Assembly (NCBI GenBank): GCA_013285945.1
Contig: JABDGP010000003.1
Coordinates: forward strand, 1 to 64,000
Reading direction: 5' to 3'
Length of the DNA stretch: 64,000 nucleotides
Origin: Bacteroidota bacterium
GTDB taxonomy: Bacteria; Bacteroidota; Bacteroidia; Cytophagales; Cyclobacteriaceae
In this document: positions 1-7,440 of the stretch, piece after piece
How positions within the stretch are numbered: position 1 is the first letter of the stretch
Layout: each line of letters opens with the position of its first letter
Program-made: the position numbers and the translations under genes
The notes under the pieces: generated by a model
What the model was told of the DNA's origin: nothing
Database searches by the model: none
The model's input: the letters and a program-made list of their open reading frames with translations, nothing else

Positions 1-1
1 C

Positions 2-1561
2 AACGACTCTACAAATGTTTATCTGATCAATGGATTGATGGAATCCACATTGGCTAACCTTCAAAAAATTGAAGACCTGAGAGTGATCAGTCGCACATCA
101 TCCGAAAAGTACAGAAGCCTGCCCAAATCCATCCCGGAAATGGCGAAAGAATTAAATGTCAATTATTTTGTGGAGGGAAGCGGTCAAAAAATTGGTGACC
201 AGATTCTATTGAACATCCAATTGATTGAAGGGCCGAGCGACAAACACCTATGGGCGAAACAATATAAAAGGGAAGCCAAAGACATTTTTGACTTGCAACA
301 AGAGATTGCAAAGAGCATTGCCGAAGAAATTCAGGCGGTTATCACACCTGAAGAAGAAAAGAAAATTGAAAAGATCCCCACCGAAAACCTTGCGGCTTAT
401 GATTTCTTTTTGAAAGGAAGAGAATTGTTGTTTCACGGTACCGGAGAAAGTTTAAAAAAGGCCATTTCCAATTTTAACAAAGCGATCGAGCAAGACAATA
501 AATTCGCCTTAGCGTATGCTGATGCTGTGATTGCATACTACTATCTGGATCTGTTTCAAACCGATCCAAAGTATTCGGTTGAACTGAGTAACTATGCCGA
601 CAAGGCGTGGCTCTATGATTCAAAGTCGGACGAAAGCCTTGTGGCGAAGGCATTGTTTTACATGCACAAGAAAGAATACCAGCAAGCCATTCCTTATCTC
701 GAAAAAGCGCTGGAGTACAATCCCAACTCGGGTCTGGCTATTCATTTCATTTCTGAATTGTACAATGGATTTACACCCAATACGGCTAAGTATTTGGAAT
801 ATGCACTCGTTGGCGTGCGGATAAATGTGTCGGCCGATTCTACGTCCGAAAGCTATACTTACATGCACTTGAGCAACGCCTTGCTGCAAACCGGGTTTAT
901 TGATGAAGCAATGAAGTGCGTAAATAAGTCGCTGTCTTATAGTCCCAGCAACCCGTTTTCGGCCTGGATAAAGATCGGAGTGGTTTTCGCCAAGAACAAA
1001 GACGCTGAATTGGCTAAACAGTCGCTGATAAAGGAATTGAACAAAGACACCTCGAGGTTTTATCTGATGCAAGAGATTGGAAAGTCCTATTACTTTCAAG
1101 GGGACTACAAGAATGCCTACAAATACTACAAAAGATTTGTAGATATAAAACAAGCGCAGCAGCTCGACATCTTTAAAAATGAAAATCTAAGGATCGGCAT
1201 TGTTCTCGATAAGCTGGGGATGAAAGAAAAATCGGAGGAGTTTATCAAGAGCTTTAAAGAGTTTGCCGACCATGACCAATCCATTTATAAATATGTGAAT
1301 TTGATGGGGTACTACGCGTGGCTCGGCGAAAACAAGAAAGCGCTGGAGTACATGAAGCTCTTTTCAAAAGAGGACAACCTTCAGTATTGGGTTCTTTTCC
1401 TTGCCGATGATCCCGTTCTTGCCAAAATCAGGGATACAACTGAGTTCAAAAAAGCGATGGGAGACATCGAGAAGAAATTCTGGGATAACCACAACAAGAT
1501 TAAGATCACTCTGGAGGAAAAGGGATTGTTGCAATCCGACAGCTACAAGACGTTTTTTTGA
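2..1561 (+). CDS. TPR-repeat protein, 5' end outside window
   Basis: The reading frame is open to the left edge of the window, so this is the C-terminal 519 residues of a longer protein; the first in-frame ATG (38) is internal. The N-terminal visible part contains LRVISRTS and the WAKQYKRE region, typical of the TolB/FlgO-like segment that precedes TPRs in many Bacteroidota signalling proteins (adenylate-cyclase-like or DNA-binding proteins with a C-terminal TPR array). From about residue 140 onward there are several tetratricopeptide-like helix pairs (for example AISNFNKAIEQD, AIPYLEKALEYNP, AYKYYKRFVD), which normally mediate protein-protein contacts. The effector domain, if any, is upstream and cannot be judged. 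A perfect 9-bp hairpin follows at 1586. Confidence 0.8.
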   Translation, partial: NDSTNVYLINGLMESTLANLQKIEDLRVISRTSSEKYRSLPKSIPEMAKELNVNYFVEGSGQKIGDQILLNIQLIEGPSDKHLWAKQYKREAKDIFDLQQEIAKSIAEEIQAVITPEEEKKIEKIPTENLAAYDFFLKGRELLFHGTGESLKKAISNFNKAIEQDNKFALAYADAVIAYYYLDLFQTDPKYSVELSNYADKAWLYDSKSDESLVAKALFYMHKKEYQQAIPYLEKALEYNPNSGLAIHFISELYNGFTPNTAKYLEYALVGVRINVSADSTSESYTYMHLSNALLQTGFIDEAMKCVNKSLSYSPSNPFSAWIKIGVVFAKNKDAELAKQSLIKELNKDTSRFYLMQEIGKSYYFQGDYKNAYKYYKRFVDIKQAQQLDIFKNENLRIGIVLDKLGMKEKSEEFIKSFKEFADHDQSIYKYVNLMGYYAWLGENKKALEYMKLFSKEDNLQYWVLFLADDPVLAKIRDTTEFKKAMGDIEKKFWDNHNKIKITLEEKGLLQSDSYKTFF

Positions 1562-1585
1562 CCTTCCAATATCTGACAAAATAGA

Positions 1586-1608
1586 GAGGCTGGTAAACCA
1601 CCAGCCTC
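1586..1608. terminator. hairpin between convergent genes
   Basis: Perfect 9-bp stem GAGGCTGGT/ACCAGCCTC with a 5-nt loop, lying between the ends of two convergent genes (1561 and 1633). The flanks are A/T-rich on both sides, but neither has a long uninterrupted U-tract, so it is a plausible though weak bidirectional terminator. Confidence 0.55.
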
Positions 1609-1632
1609 TAGCAAAATAACTTTTGGTTCCGT

Positions 1633-2154
1633 TTACTTAGTCTGGCTCCAGGGTGGTGTGATGCCATTCATTCTTGAATAGGCAACCAGCTGACCAAGAT
1701 GTTCATTAGAATGCCCGGCAGCAATCAACACTGCAGACATATCGGTGTACTCGCCTGGGAAAGGAAATTCAACTTTCTTGGCAAGGTCTCCGTCCTTTAG
1801 GTTTTTAACAGCACCTATAATGGACTCGTAGGATTGCTTCAGTGCCGCAGCTATTGCGTCTTTAGTCTTTAAATCTTTTTCGATAGTTTCCATTTTTACT
1901 CCTTCAGGAATTTTAGCGCCTAATTTTGAGGCGAAGAAATAATTAGCTGAAACGATGTGTGCAAATACTTCGGCAATCGAGCGAACTCCGGCCTGGGGAG
2001 CCCACGCATATTTATCCGCCGGGATGGCCTGCGCAAGTTGCATTACCTGGCCCGATGAATACGAAAGATTTCCAGAAGCCTCCTTTTGCAATTGTCCTTG
2101 AGTAAATGCCTGCAAGGAGATTAGCAACACTGCGAACGTTAATAGTTTTTTCAT
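1633..2154 (-). CDS. DinB-like putative metal-dependent protein, exported
   Basis: 173 residues when started at the ATG at 2154. This start gives a clear signal peptide (MKKLLTFAVLLISLQAFTQG); the open frame extends 27 codons further upstream without signal-like sequence. The mature part matches the DinB/YfiT four-helix bundle pattern: a helix with SAEVFAHIV-like residues (SIAEVFAHIVSANYF) and a C-terminal HSNEHLGQLVAYSRMNGI segment, providing the three histidines expected for metal binding. Such proteins are common in Bacteroidota; some act as thiol-dependent transferases but most are uncharacterised. The next gene upstream on the same strand ends just before the long form of this frame, so both may be co-transcribed. 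Confidence 0.8.
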   Translation of the reverse strand: MKKLLTFAVLLISLQAFTQGQLQKEASGNLSYSSGQVMQLAQAIPADKYAWAPQAGVRSIAEVFAHIVSANYFFASKLGAKIPEGVKMETIEKDLKTKDAIAAALKQSYESIIGAVKNLKDGDLAKKVEFPFPGEYTDMSAVLIAAGHSNEHLGQLVAYSRMNGITPPWSQTK

Positions 2155-2231
2155 AATGGTTGGTTTGATATGATTAATTAATGTAGAAATAATTTGGTGT
2201 ACTACAAAACGAGGTCGGTAATGGTTCCTTT

Positions 2232-2585
2232 TCAAAAAAAGAATTGCTCGAATACAATCTTACCGTCTTTCACTTCATAGACACAAACTTCTTCTAGTTT
2301 CATGCGGCCCATGCCCTTGATTGTGGCATCAAGTATGGCGACCACACTAAAATAGCGCCCGGCTACACTAGGATCGGAGAACGAGCCGCCGTGGCGCTGC
2401 TCAATCATGGACGCAAACTGTGCTCCCTTTTCAAATACGGCTTTCTTGCCGCTGGCCGACTTCACCATCGAATTAGCAGGCTCATTACTTACAATGGTAT
2501 CACCATAAAGTTCTTCCATTGCCTTTTGGATTTCGCCTTTGCGGCAAAGTGCTACAAGACGATCAGCTACTTGTTGTGTATTCAT
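2232..2585 (-). CDS. SnoaL-like / NTF2-fold protein
   Basis: 117 residues starting at ATG 2585. The pattern is that of the small cone-shaped NTF2/SnoaL fold: N-terminal helix (VADRLVALCRKGEIQKAMEELY), a strand with SNEPA, and a C-terminal sheet ending in VCVYEVKDGKIVFEQFFF. No catalytic residues can be assigned, and the fold serves many functions (isomerases, ketosteroid hydratases, ligand-binding proteins). It lies 77 bp upstream of the DinB-like gene on the same strand and is probably in the same transcript. Confidence 0.75.
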   Translation of the reverse strand: MNTQQVADRLVALCRKGEIQKAMEELYGDTIVSNEPANSMVKSASGKKAVFEKGAQFASMIEQRHGGSFSDPSVAGRYFSVVAILDATIKGMGRMKLEEVCVYEVKDGKIVFEQFFF

Positions 2586-2716
2586 AGTTTTGGTTTGTTT
2601 GAATAATGACGGGCGGGCTTGCTCGTTCCGGACAACTTAATGGAAATAGTTTTGACTTTGGCTGGTGATAAACAGCATGCTCTTCTTTAGAAACGGCTCA
2701 GCGATTCAAAATCGAC

Positions 2717-2750
2717 ATAAAAAATGGCACACGTTATACACGCGTGCCAC
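2717..2750 (-). terminator. intrinsic terminator of the glycine-rich protein gene
   Basis: On the minus strand, a stem TGGCAC(G)CG / CG(T)GTGCCA with a short AT-rich loop is followed by TTTTTTAT. It lies about 30 bp past the stop codon at 2781. It looks like a standard rho-independent terminator. Confidence 0.75.
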
Positions 2751-2780
2751 TCTATATTAATTGCTATTGTCACTTATAAC

Positions 2781-3674
2781 TTATTTACCGCTCGCTGTTA
2801 TTATTGTCTGAGCCGGCTGCTCATTATTAACATTAAAGATAGAGTAGAACAACATTCTGCCTTCTCTTCCATACTGACCGTCAACTCCGGCTTTTCCAAG
2901 CAGGCCAACTTTAGATTTACTTTCCGATGCACCTATCCCGCGCTGACCACCTTGTCCGCCATCGCCTCCAAGTCCGCGGTATCCGCCACGGTTGGTCAGA
3001 TTTACTTTGGCAACAATCTCAGACTTGGCAGGTGATTTAACAAAGAGCGAAAATGTACCGCCCTTTCCACCATTACCGCCGTTGCCGCCACTGCCTCCGT
3101 TTCCACCATTGCCAACACAATGAACTGTAGTGTTACTTCCGTGGCTACCCTTTCCTCCCTTTCCACCATCGCCACCGTTACCACCGTACAAGTCGATATT
3201 TAATACTGAACTTATCTCCAACTGAGCCACCTCGATCGTCAAGTCTTTGCCAGGCTCTCCTTCAGACCCGCTATTTCCTGACTCTCCATTTACACCTGGC
3301 TTGCACAAGCCTGTGGGAGTTGGAGCGGGTTTACCATTTTTGCCATTGGCGCCACTCAAACCGATACCTATGATTTGGCTGCCGGTTCCCACTACTATTC
3401 TATGAGCTTTGATATAATTGACAGGCTTGGTCAAAACGAGTTTTGAAGAGTCTTTCAAAATCAATTCATCAAGGATAAGGCTATCCCGATCTATTTGTAT
3501 CGTTTTGTTTTTTGCAACTTCCAGGGTGCCTCCATTTGACTGGGCAACTGAGGTCTTTATGAGGCTTACAAAAAAGATAAGGATTAAAATGGCGATGCCC
3601 AATAGGCGGAAACGTGAGAACGGAAACGCGCTACTTGCATCCTTGATTTGGTTTAGAACAGCATTTGTTTTCAT
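2781..3674 (-). CDS. glycine-rich collagen-like repeat protein, membrane-anchored or secreted
   Basis: 297 residues from ATG 3674; the open frame continues 7 codons further to a TTG, but the ATG is preferred. An N-terminal hydrophobic segment (about residues 25-45, LLGIAILILIFFVSLI, then VAQ) is a signal peptide or signal anchor. Residues about 90-150 contain Gly-X-Y-like runs (GANGKNGKPAP, GVNGESGNSGSEGEPG), and about 170-215 hold a dense GGNGGDGGKGGKG-type tract interrupted by NTTVHCVG. The region before the repeats looks like short beta-helix turns (LILDELILKDSSKLVL). I do not recognise a specific family; a surface or matrix protein is an inference from composition. A 13-bp palindrome shared with another secreted-protein gene lies 154 bp upstream. 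Confidence 0.7.
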   Translation of the reverse strand: MKTNAVLNQIKDASSAFPFSRFRLLGIAILILIFFVSLIKTSVAQSNGGTLEVAKNKTIQIDRDSLILDELILKDSSKLVLTKPVNYIKAHRIVVGTGSQIIGIGLSGANGKNGKPAPTPTGLCKPGVNGESGNSGSEGEPGKDLTIEVAQLEISSVLNIDLYGGNGGDGGKGGKGSHGSNTTVHCVGNGGNGGSGGNGGNGGKGGTFSLFVKSPAKSEIVAKVNLTNRGGYRGLGGDGGQGGQRGIGASESKSKVGLLGKAGVDGQYGREGRMLFYSIFNVNNEQPAQTIITASGK

Positions 3675-4026
3675 GTTTGTGTGTTTTTTTAACAAATGTA
3701 GATTGCATGTGATGGCCGCGTTCTGCAGACATTGTTCAATACTATCTGGTGTAGTATTCTCGAACTTCGGCCATTTGATGATGCTTAGTATTCAAAATGA
3801 ATAACAAAAATGCCCTTGAAGTTGATTGGTTTATTAAACCGTGTATAACGTTATGATTTATATACAGTTATAAAGAGGCAATTCGCTGAGGGATTAAGCA
3901 ATATGAGGGAAATTAGCTTCTGCTGGCTTACCACACCAAACCTGTGTAGGGTTGTTGCCAAAAGTGTAACCTTTTGGGCGTATCAAAACAAAAATCGTTG
4001 AAATGCCGATCTTTTAGATAAAGTAA
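3675..4026. other. intergenic region with one palindrome
   Basis: About 350 bp between two minus-strand genes. It holds the upstream region of the glycine-rich protein gene. Apart from the 13-bp palindrome at 3828-3840 I see no gene, RNA or repeat in it. An open plus-strand frame across the 5' end of the gene (3418-3804) has no coding character. Confidence 0.5.
3828..3840. promoter_or_regulatory. 13-bp palindrome, candidate operator
   Basis: GGTTTATTAAACC, a perfect palindrome around one central base. Its minus-strand reading is identical to the site at 31535-31547, which also precedes a gene for a large exported protein. It may be an operator for an unknown regulator; two AT-rich palindromes matching by chance cannot be excluded. 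Confidence 0.35.
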
Positions 4027-5262
4027 CTAATTCTTAAGGATAACGAACTCTACTCTCCTATTCAGTTTTCGGCCATCTTCGGTTTCGTTGGTGGCAATTG
4101 GCTTAGTACTTCCAAATCCTTTGCCGGTAATTCTACGCGACTTGATTCCTTTAGAAACCAAATAAGCCTTTATCCTATCCACGCGGTCTTGTGAGAGTAT
4201 CAAGTCCTTTTTAGCATCTCCACGGTTGTCTGTATAGCCGTCAAGTTCAATCTTAACCTTTGCGTTCTCTTTCAAAAACGTGACCACGCCATCCAGTTCG
4301 TGATAGGACTCTGCGAGCAGCTTTGTAGTACCCGTGTAAAATAAAATACTCTTTAAGCTCACCATCGCTCCCACTTCAATAGGCTGCAATCTGAAGTTAA
4401 CGATTAGCTTTTTCGCGTCATGCGCTGCAACACTGAGTCTGTCGGAAAGGTTAACAAAACCTGAATCTTGCACCAGTATATTGTAGGCTTTGAGCGATGG
4501 AACCGCCAGTCTGTATTTGCCCTCGGGCGTGGACATAGCCGAATATGATGAATCGGACTTAAATAGAACCTTTGCGCCCAGGCCTGCGCTGGTCTTTGAG
4601 TTCATCACTTTTCCGGTAACAATCTGCCAATTTCCAGGGCTTAGGTTTCTATATAAATCATTATAAAACTCATCGAGTGCCTTTCGCAACGTCATCCCTA
4701 CGGTTACGTTTGTTCCCTCCTCTACCGTCATCAGCAAATCTCCTTCAAATTCCTTGTCGGTCTCATTTGTAATGTAAAATGATTCATACTTATTGTTGCA
4801 CAACAGAGAGTCGTTCAATGTTGCCGTTATTGCCAGCCTTACTTTGGCAAAAGATTTTGCCCGGATGAACCCGCTGACCTTGGGATAAAAGACTTCAACG
4901 GCTGTTGCTATAACAATTTTATCATGTGGTGCACTGCGCGTGTGGCCTACCCCGAACTCCTTCAAATCTGCCTTAATCTTATTCTGGATTTCGATCAGAG
5001 TAGAGGATTGAAAGAATTCGTCCAACGGGCGGGCTTTTATATCCTTGTAAATAACTTCACCAAAGAATTTGCTCCGATTATCTACGGGCAGAGAGACCGA
5101 CACATCAAATCGTGAGAGATTTAGTCTTGTCACCTTTGACTTACTATGATAAAGCGTTGGCTTGGAGTAGAATAGTCTTGAGTTGAACTTGTTTTGCGCA
5201 TAAGAACTATTCGCCAGGCATAAAACAATCAGAGAAACAAAAACGAGTATTTTACGATCCAT
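4027..5262 (-). CDS. OmpA-family outer-membrane protein with carboxypeptidase-regulatory-like domain
   Basis: 411 residues from ATG 5262. Signal peptide MDRKILVFVSLIVLCLANSSYAQ. Residues about 30-210 are of unknown fold; about 215-280 form a carboxypeptidase-regulatory-like beta-sandwich (TGKVMNSKTSAGLGAKVLF ... STPEGKYRLAVP); the C-terminal 110 residues are a typical OmpA peptidoglycan-binding domain with LDGYTDNRGD and LSQDRVDRIKAYLVSKG, ending with LNRRVEFVI. The OmpA domain binds diaminopimelate of peptidoglycan and tethers the outer membrane. A TATCTTTG -7 element sits just upstream at 5283-5290. The molecular role beyond cell-envelope anchoring is unknown. Confidence 0.88.
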   Translation of the reverse strand: MDRKILVFVSLIVLCLANSSYAQNKFNSRLFYSKPTLYHSKSKVTRLNLSRFDVSVSLPVDNRSKFFGEVIYKDIKARPLDEFFQSSTLIEIQNKIKADLKEFGVGHTRSAPHDKIVIATAVEVFYPKVSGFIRAKSFAKVRLAITATLNDSLLCNNKYESFYITNETDKEFEGDLLMTVEEGTNVTVGMTLRKALDEFYNDLYRNLSPGNWQIVTGKVMNSKTSAGLGAKVLFKSDSSYSAMSTPEGKYRLAVPSLKAYNILVQDSGFVNLSDRLSVAAHDAKKLIVNFRLQPIEVGAMVSLKSILFYTGTTKLLAESYHELDGVVTFLKENAKVKIELDGYTDNRGDAKKDLILSQDRVDRIKAYLVSKGIKSRRITGKGFGSTKPIATNETEDGRKLNRRVEFVILKN

Positions 5263-5282
5263 TGTGTAATCAGATAAATGAT

Positions 5283-5290
5283 CAAAGATA
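5283..5290 (-). promoter_or_regulatory. -7 promoter element TATCTTTG
   Basis: On the minus strand this octamer matches the Bacteroidota primary-sigma -7 consensus TAnnTTTG and lies 21 bp before the OmpA-family start codon. I find no convincing -33 TTTG at the expected distance. Confidence 0.5.
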
Positions 5291-5343
5291 AAATAGTAAC
5301 GGAGGTTTTGCTCATTGCATTTATCTCCCTTCTGGAGAATTAT

Positions 5344-5351
5344 TATCTTTG
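5344..5351 (+). promoter_or_regulatory. -7 promoter element TATCTTTG
   Basis: Perfect TAnnTTTG match 19 bp before the ATG of the small antitoxin gene. Together with the minus-strand element at 5283-5290 it makes a divergent promoter pair in a short intergenic gap. No clear -33 box is visible. Confidence 0.5.
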
Positions 5352-5369
5352 ACCAATGTTTCTTTTAAA

Positions 5370-5540
5370 ATGAAAGCCGTAATAAAAAAACGCACCTCAG
5401 GAAAATCCATCCGCAAAAGGGCATCAAAACAAAAAGCCGGAAAAAAAGTCACCGGCTTTGAAAAGGCTTGGGCATTCTGGAAAACCATCCAAGTTGATAT
5501 GAGCGGATTTAAGTTCAACCGTGAGGAGTCAAATGCCTGA
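5370..5540 (+). CDS. small VapB-like antitoxin candidate
   Basis: 56 residues from ATG 5370; the open frame goes 7 codons further to a TTG, but the ATG fits the -7 element better. The first half is very basic (KKRTSGKSIRKRASKQKAGKK). The C-terminal half, ending in DMSGFKFNREESNA, resembles the tail that VapB-type antitoxins insert into the groove of their PIN toxin. I see no AbrB, ribbon-helix-helix or Phd DNA-binding domain, so the basic N-terminus would have to do that job, or the operon is not autoregulated. The last 8 bp overlap the downstream PIN gene, a typical toxin-antitoxin coupling. Confidence 0.6.
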   Translation: MKAVIKKRTSGKSIRKRASKQKAGKKVTGFEKAWAFWKTIQVDMSGFKFNREESNA

Positions 5541-5934
5541 TAAGGTTTTTATTGACTCCAACATTTGCTTATACATACTTGATAAAAGCAATCCAAAATT
5601 TTCCGTTGCGAAAAGGCTTTTGCAAAACCAACCAAAGATAAGTACTCAAATCGTGGCAGAAAATGTAAACGTCTGCCTGAAAAAATTTAAGCTTTCTAAA
5701 GCAAGTACGCTACTTCACGCCAAAAGTTTAATGGAAGCTTGCGCAGTTCATGCGATCACTCATCAAGTCTTGAATAAGTCTTTAGTTATTATGGAGAGGT
5801 ATGGATACTCCATTTTTGATAGTCTAGTCATTGCCTCTGCTTTGGACGCTGATTGTGTAATACTTTACACAGAGGATATGCAACATCAGCAACAGATCGA
5901 GCATAAACTCACCATTATTAATCCTTTTAGATAG
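5533..5934 (+). CDS. vapC: PIN-domain ribonuclease toxin (VapC-like)
   Basis: 133 residues from ATG 5533 (a GTG four codons upstream is possible). The PIN fold is recognised from the first acidic residue in KVFIDSNICLYILD, a second acidic site around TQIVAENVNV, and the IFDSLVIASALDADC segment with ILYTEDMQ that supplies the last conserved Asp/Glu residues. VapC toxins are Mg2+-dependent endoribonucleases that cut tRNA or rRNA. The start overlaps the preceding small gene by 8 bp, which supports a toxin-antitoxin pair. The actual RNA target is unknown. Confidence 0.82.
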   Translation: MPDKVFIDSNICLYILDKSNPKFSVAKRLLQNQPKISTQIVAENVNVCLKKFKLSKASTLLHAKSLMEACAVHAITHQVLNKSLVIMERYGYSIFDSLVIASALDADCVILYTEDMQHQQQIEHKLTIINPFR

Positions 5935-5978
5935 TTTCAAACGACCTAACGCCTTATAACTAACTACAGCCAGAACAT

Positions 5979-6695
5979 TCACAACTTGAACGGCTGAATA
6001 CGTCCGGCCGTATCTCTCACATGAAGCAAAACATTATTGTTTTCATCCAAGCCAATCTCTATTCGAGGTCGCCCTTTTGAGTCGCGGATGAATAGCCCGA
6101 CAGATTTTGATTTCGTCTTCCCCACGAATAATCTCTCCGCCCCCATCTTGTTGTCGGATTGTAGTCTTTTAATCGCAGCCCGATATATCGCTGTGTCGTT
6201 GAGGCGCTTCAATGAATCATCCAGCCGCAACAGATCGCCGGTCGTAAAGTCATCGCGTCGGTCCCACAGTTTCAGGCCATAGCCACGCACACGTTGGGGT
6301 TCTCCGGCATCCTCCGCGTATTGCAGCTGCATAATCTGATCATTCTTATATTGATCGACAGAGTACACCATGCCGCCGCCTTTTTTATTGCCCTCAAATA
6401 CCAGTCCGCCGCATTCATCGCCATCATCATTAAAAAAGATCATTCCCGCCGACCGCTCACGCTGCGGCAAAGTCTTCCCGTCAACAACTCCAGGATGCTG
6501 ACGCTGTTGATTACTGATCACCATTCGCAGTCTGCTGTCGCTCTCCACAATATTGATTCGCTCGGCATTTATCTCTTTGAAATTAGTATTGTCCGGTTGC
6601 CAGAAGATGAACCCGATCAAGCCAGCCACCACTAAAGTGAGAGCCGCTACGTAGAGTTTTAAAGCCCTGATTTGTTTTTCGACATCCTGATTCAT
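5979..6695 (-). CDS. conserved hypothetical protein with one N-terminal membrane helix
   Basis: 238 residues from ATG 6695. A short cytoplasmic N-terminus is followed by a transmembrane helix (about residues 13-31, LYVAALTLVVAGLIGFIFW), and the rest is extracytoplasmic. It contains alternating strand-like segments (SDSRLRMVISNQ, AGMIFFNDDGDECGGLVF, SVGLFIRDSKGRPRIEIGL, LLHVRDTAGRIQPFKL) resembling a small repetitive beta structure seen in uncharacterised Bacteroidota proteins. No catalytic motif can be named. It is monocistronic between convergent and divergent neighbours. Confidence 0.65.
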   Translation of the reverse strand: MNQDVEKQIRALKLYVAALTLVVAGLIGFIFWQPDNTNFKEINAERINIVESDSRLRMVISNQQRQHPGVVDGKTLPQRERSAGMIFFNDDGDECGGLVFEGNKKGGGMVYSVDQYKNDQIMQLQYAEDAGEPQRVRGYGLKLWDRRDDFTTGDLLRLDDSLKRLNDTAIYRAAIKRLQSDNKMGAERLFVGKTKSKSVGLFIRDSKGRPRIEIGLDENNNVLLHVRDTAGRIQPFKL

Positions 6696-6916
6696 GTATT
6701 CCTTGGTTTAATAGAAGTATTGATTCATTTATCTGCTCACTATCTCTAATCTGGCAAAAATACTCTTCTCAACTCATTTATTTTGTCTCAGTCGGGTGGG
6801 CACAATCGTTGATTAGTACATTGGTACTGTCCGTTGGTAGCTCCTGCAATCGGAAAGAGTTACATGCTAATTTCTGCGTGACTTGCTATCTTTACTTACA
6901 ACCGTAAAAATAGCCT

Positions 6917-7333
6917 ATGGCCAAAAACAAAACCGCCGCCACCACCAAAAGTGTAGATGACTTCATCGCGGCCATTGATGACGAAGCTAAGCGCGATGAC
7001 GCCTATGAGTTGATCAAAACCTACAAAGCCATCACCGGATTTGATGCCAAGCTGTGGGGGCCAAGCATCATCGGATTCGGCGCGCATCATTATAAATACG
7101 AGAGCGGCCATGAAGGCGATATGCCGCTGGCTTGCTTCTCTCCGCGCAAGACGGCAATTGTACTTTACATTTCAAGCTTTGAAAAGAAAGACGACCTGCT
7201 AAAGAAGCTGGGAAAATGCAAGGGATCGAAAGGATGTGTGTATGTAAAGAAGCTGAGCGACATTGACAGGGATGTATTGACGAAGCTCGTTACCGGTTCT
7301 TTCAAAGCGGTGAAGAAAAACTATCCTTCTTGA
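6917..7333 (+). CDS. DUF1801-domain protein
   Basis: 138 residues from ATG 6917. The core pattern fits DUF1801 (YdhG-like): DDFIAAIDDEAKRDDAYELI, the LWGPSIIGFGAHHYKYESG segment, FSPRKTAIVLYIS, and a C-terminal KLSDIDRDVLTKLV stretch. The family is small, soluble and without a settled function; proposals include ligand or iron-protein interaction. The start is supported by the TATCTTTA-like element a few tens of bases upstream. Confidence 0.85.
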   Translation: MAKNKTAATTKSVDDFIAAIDDEAKRDDAYELIKTYKAITGFDAKLWGPSIIGFGAHHYKYESGHEGDMPLACFSPRKTAIVLYISSFEKKDDLLKKLGKCKGSKGCVYVKKLSDIDRDVLTKLVTGSFKAVKKNYPS

Positions 7334-7440
7334 ATTAGTTAAGCAAAACTCCCGGCAATGGTCCACAAGATTGAGCATGCAACTATTTCATTCAGCTATT
7401 GTCATTATTCGTCATTAGCCACACCTCATCAATTATACCT

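Noticed and set aside
2724..3184. Other frames through the glycine-rich region
   Set aside because: Low-complexity GGC/GGN-type DNA keeps several frames open; only the minus-strand frame has a signal peptide and terminator.
3418..3804. Plus-strand frame of 128 codons opposite the glycine-rich gene start
   Set aside because: It is antisense to a gene with a good signal peptide and domain-like pattern, and its translation shows no family resemblance.
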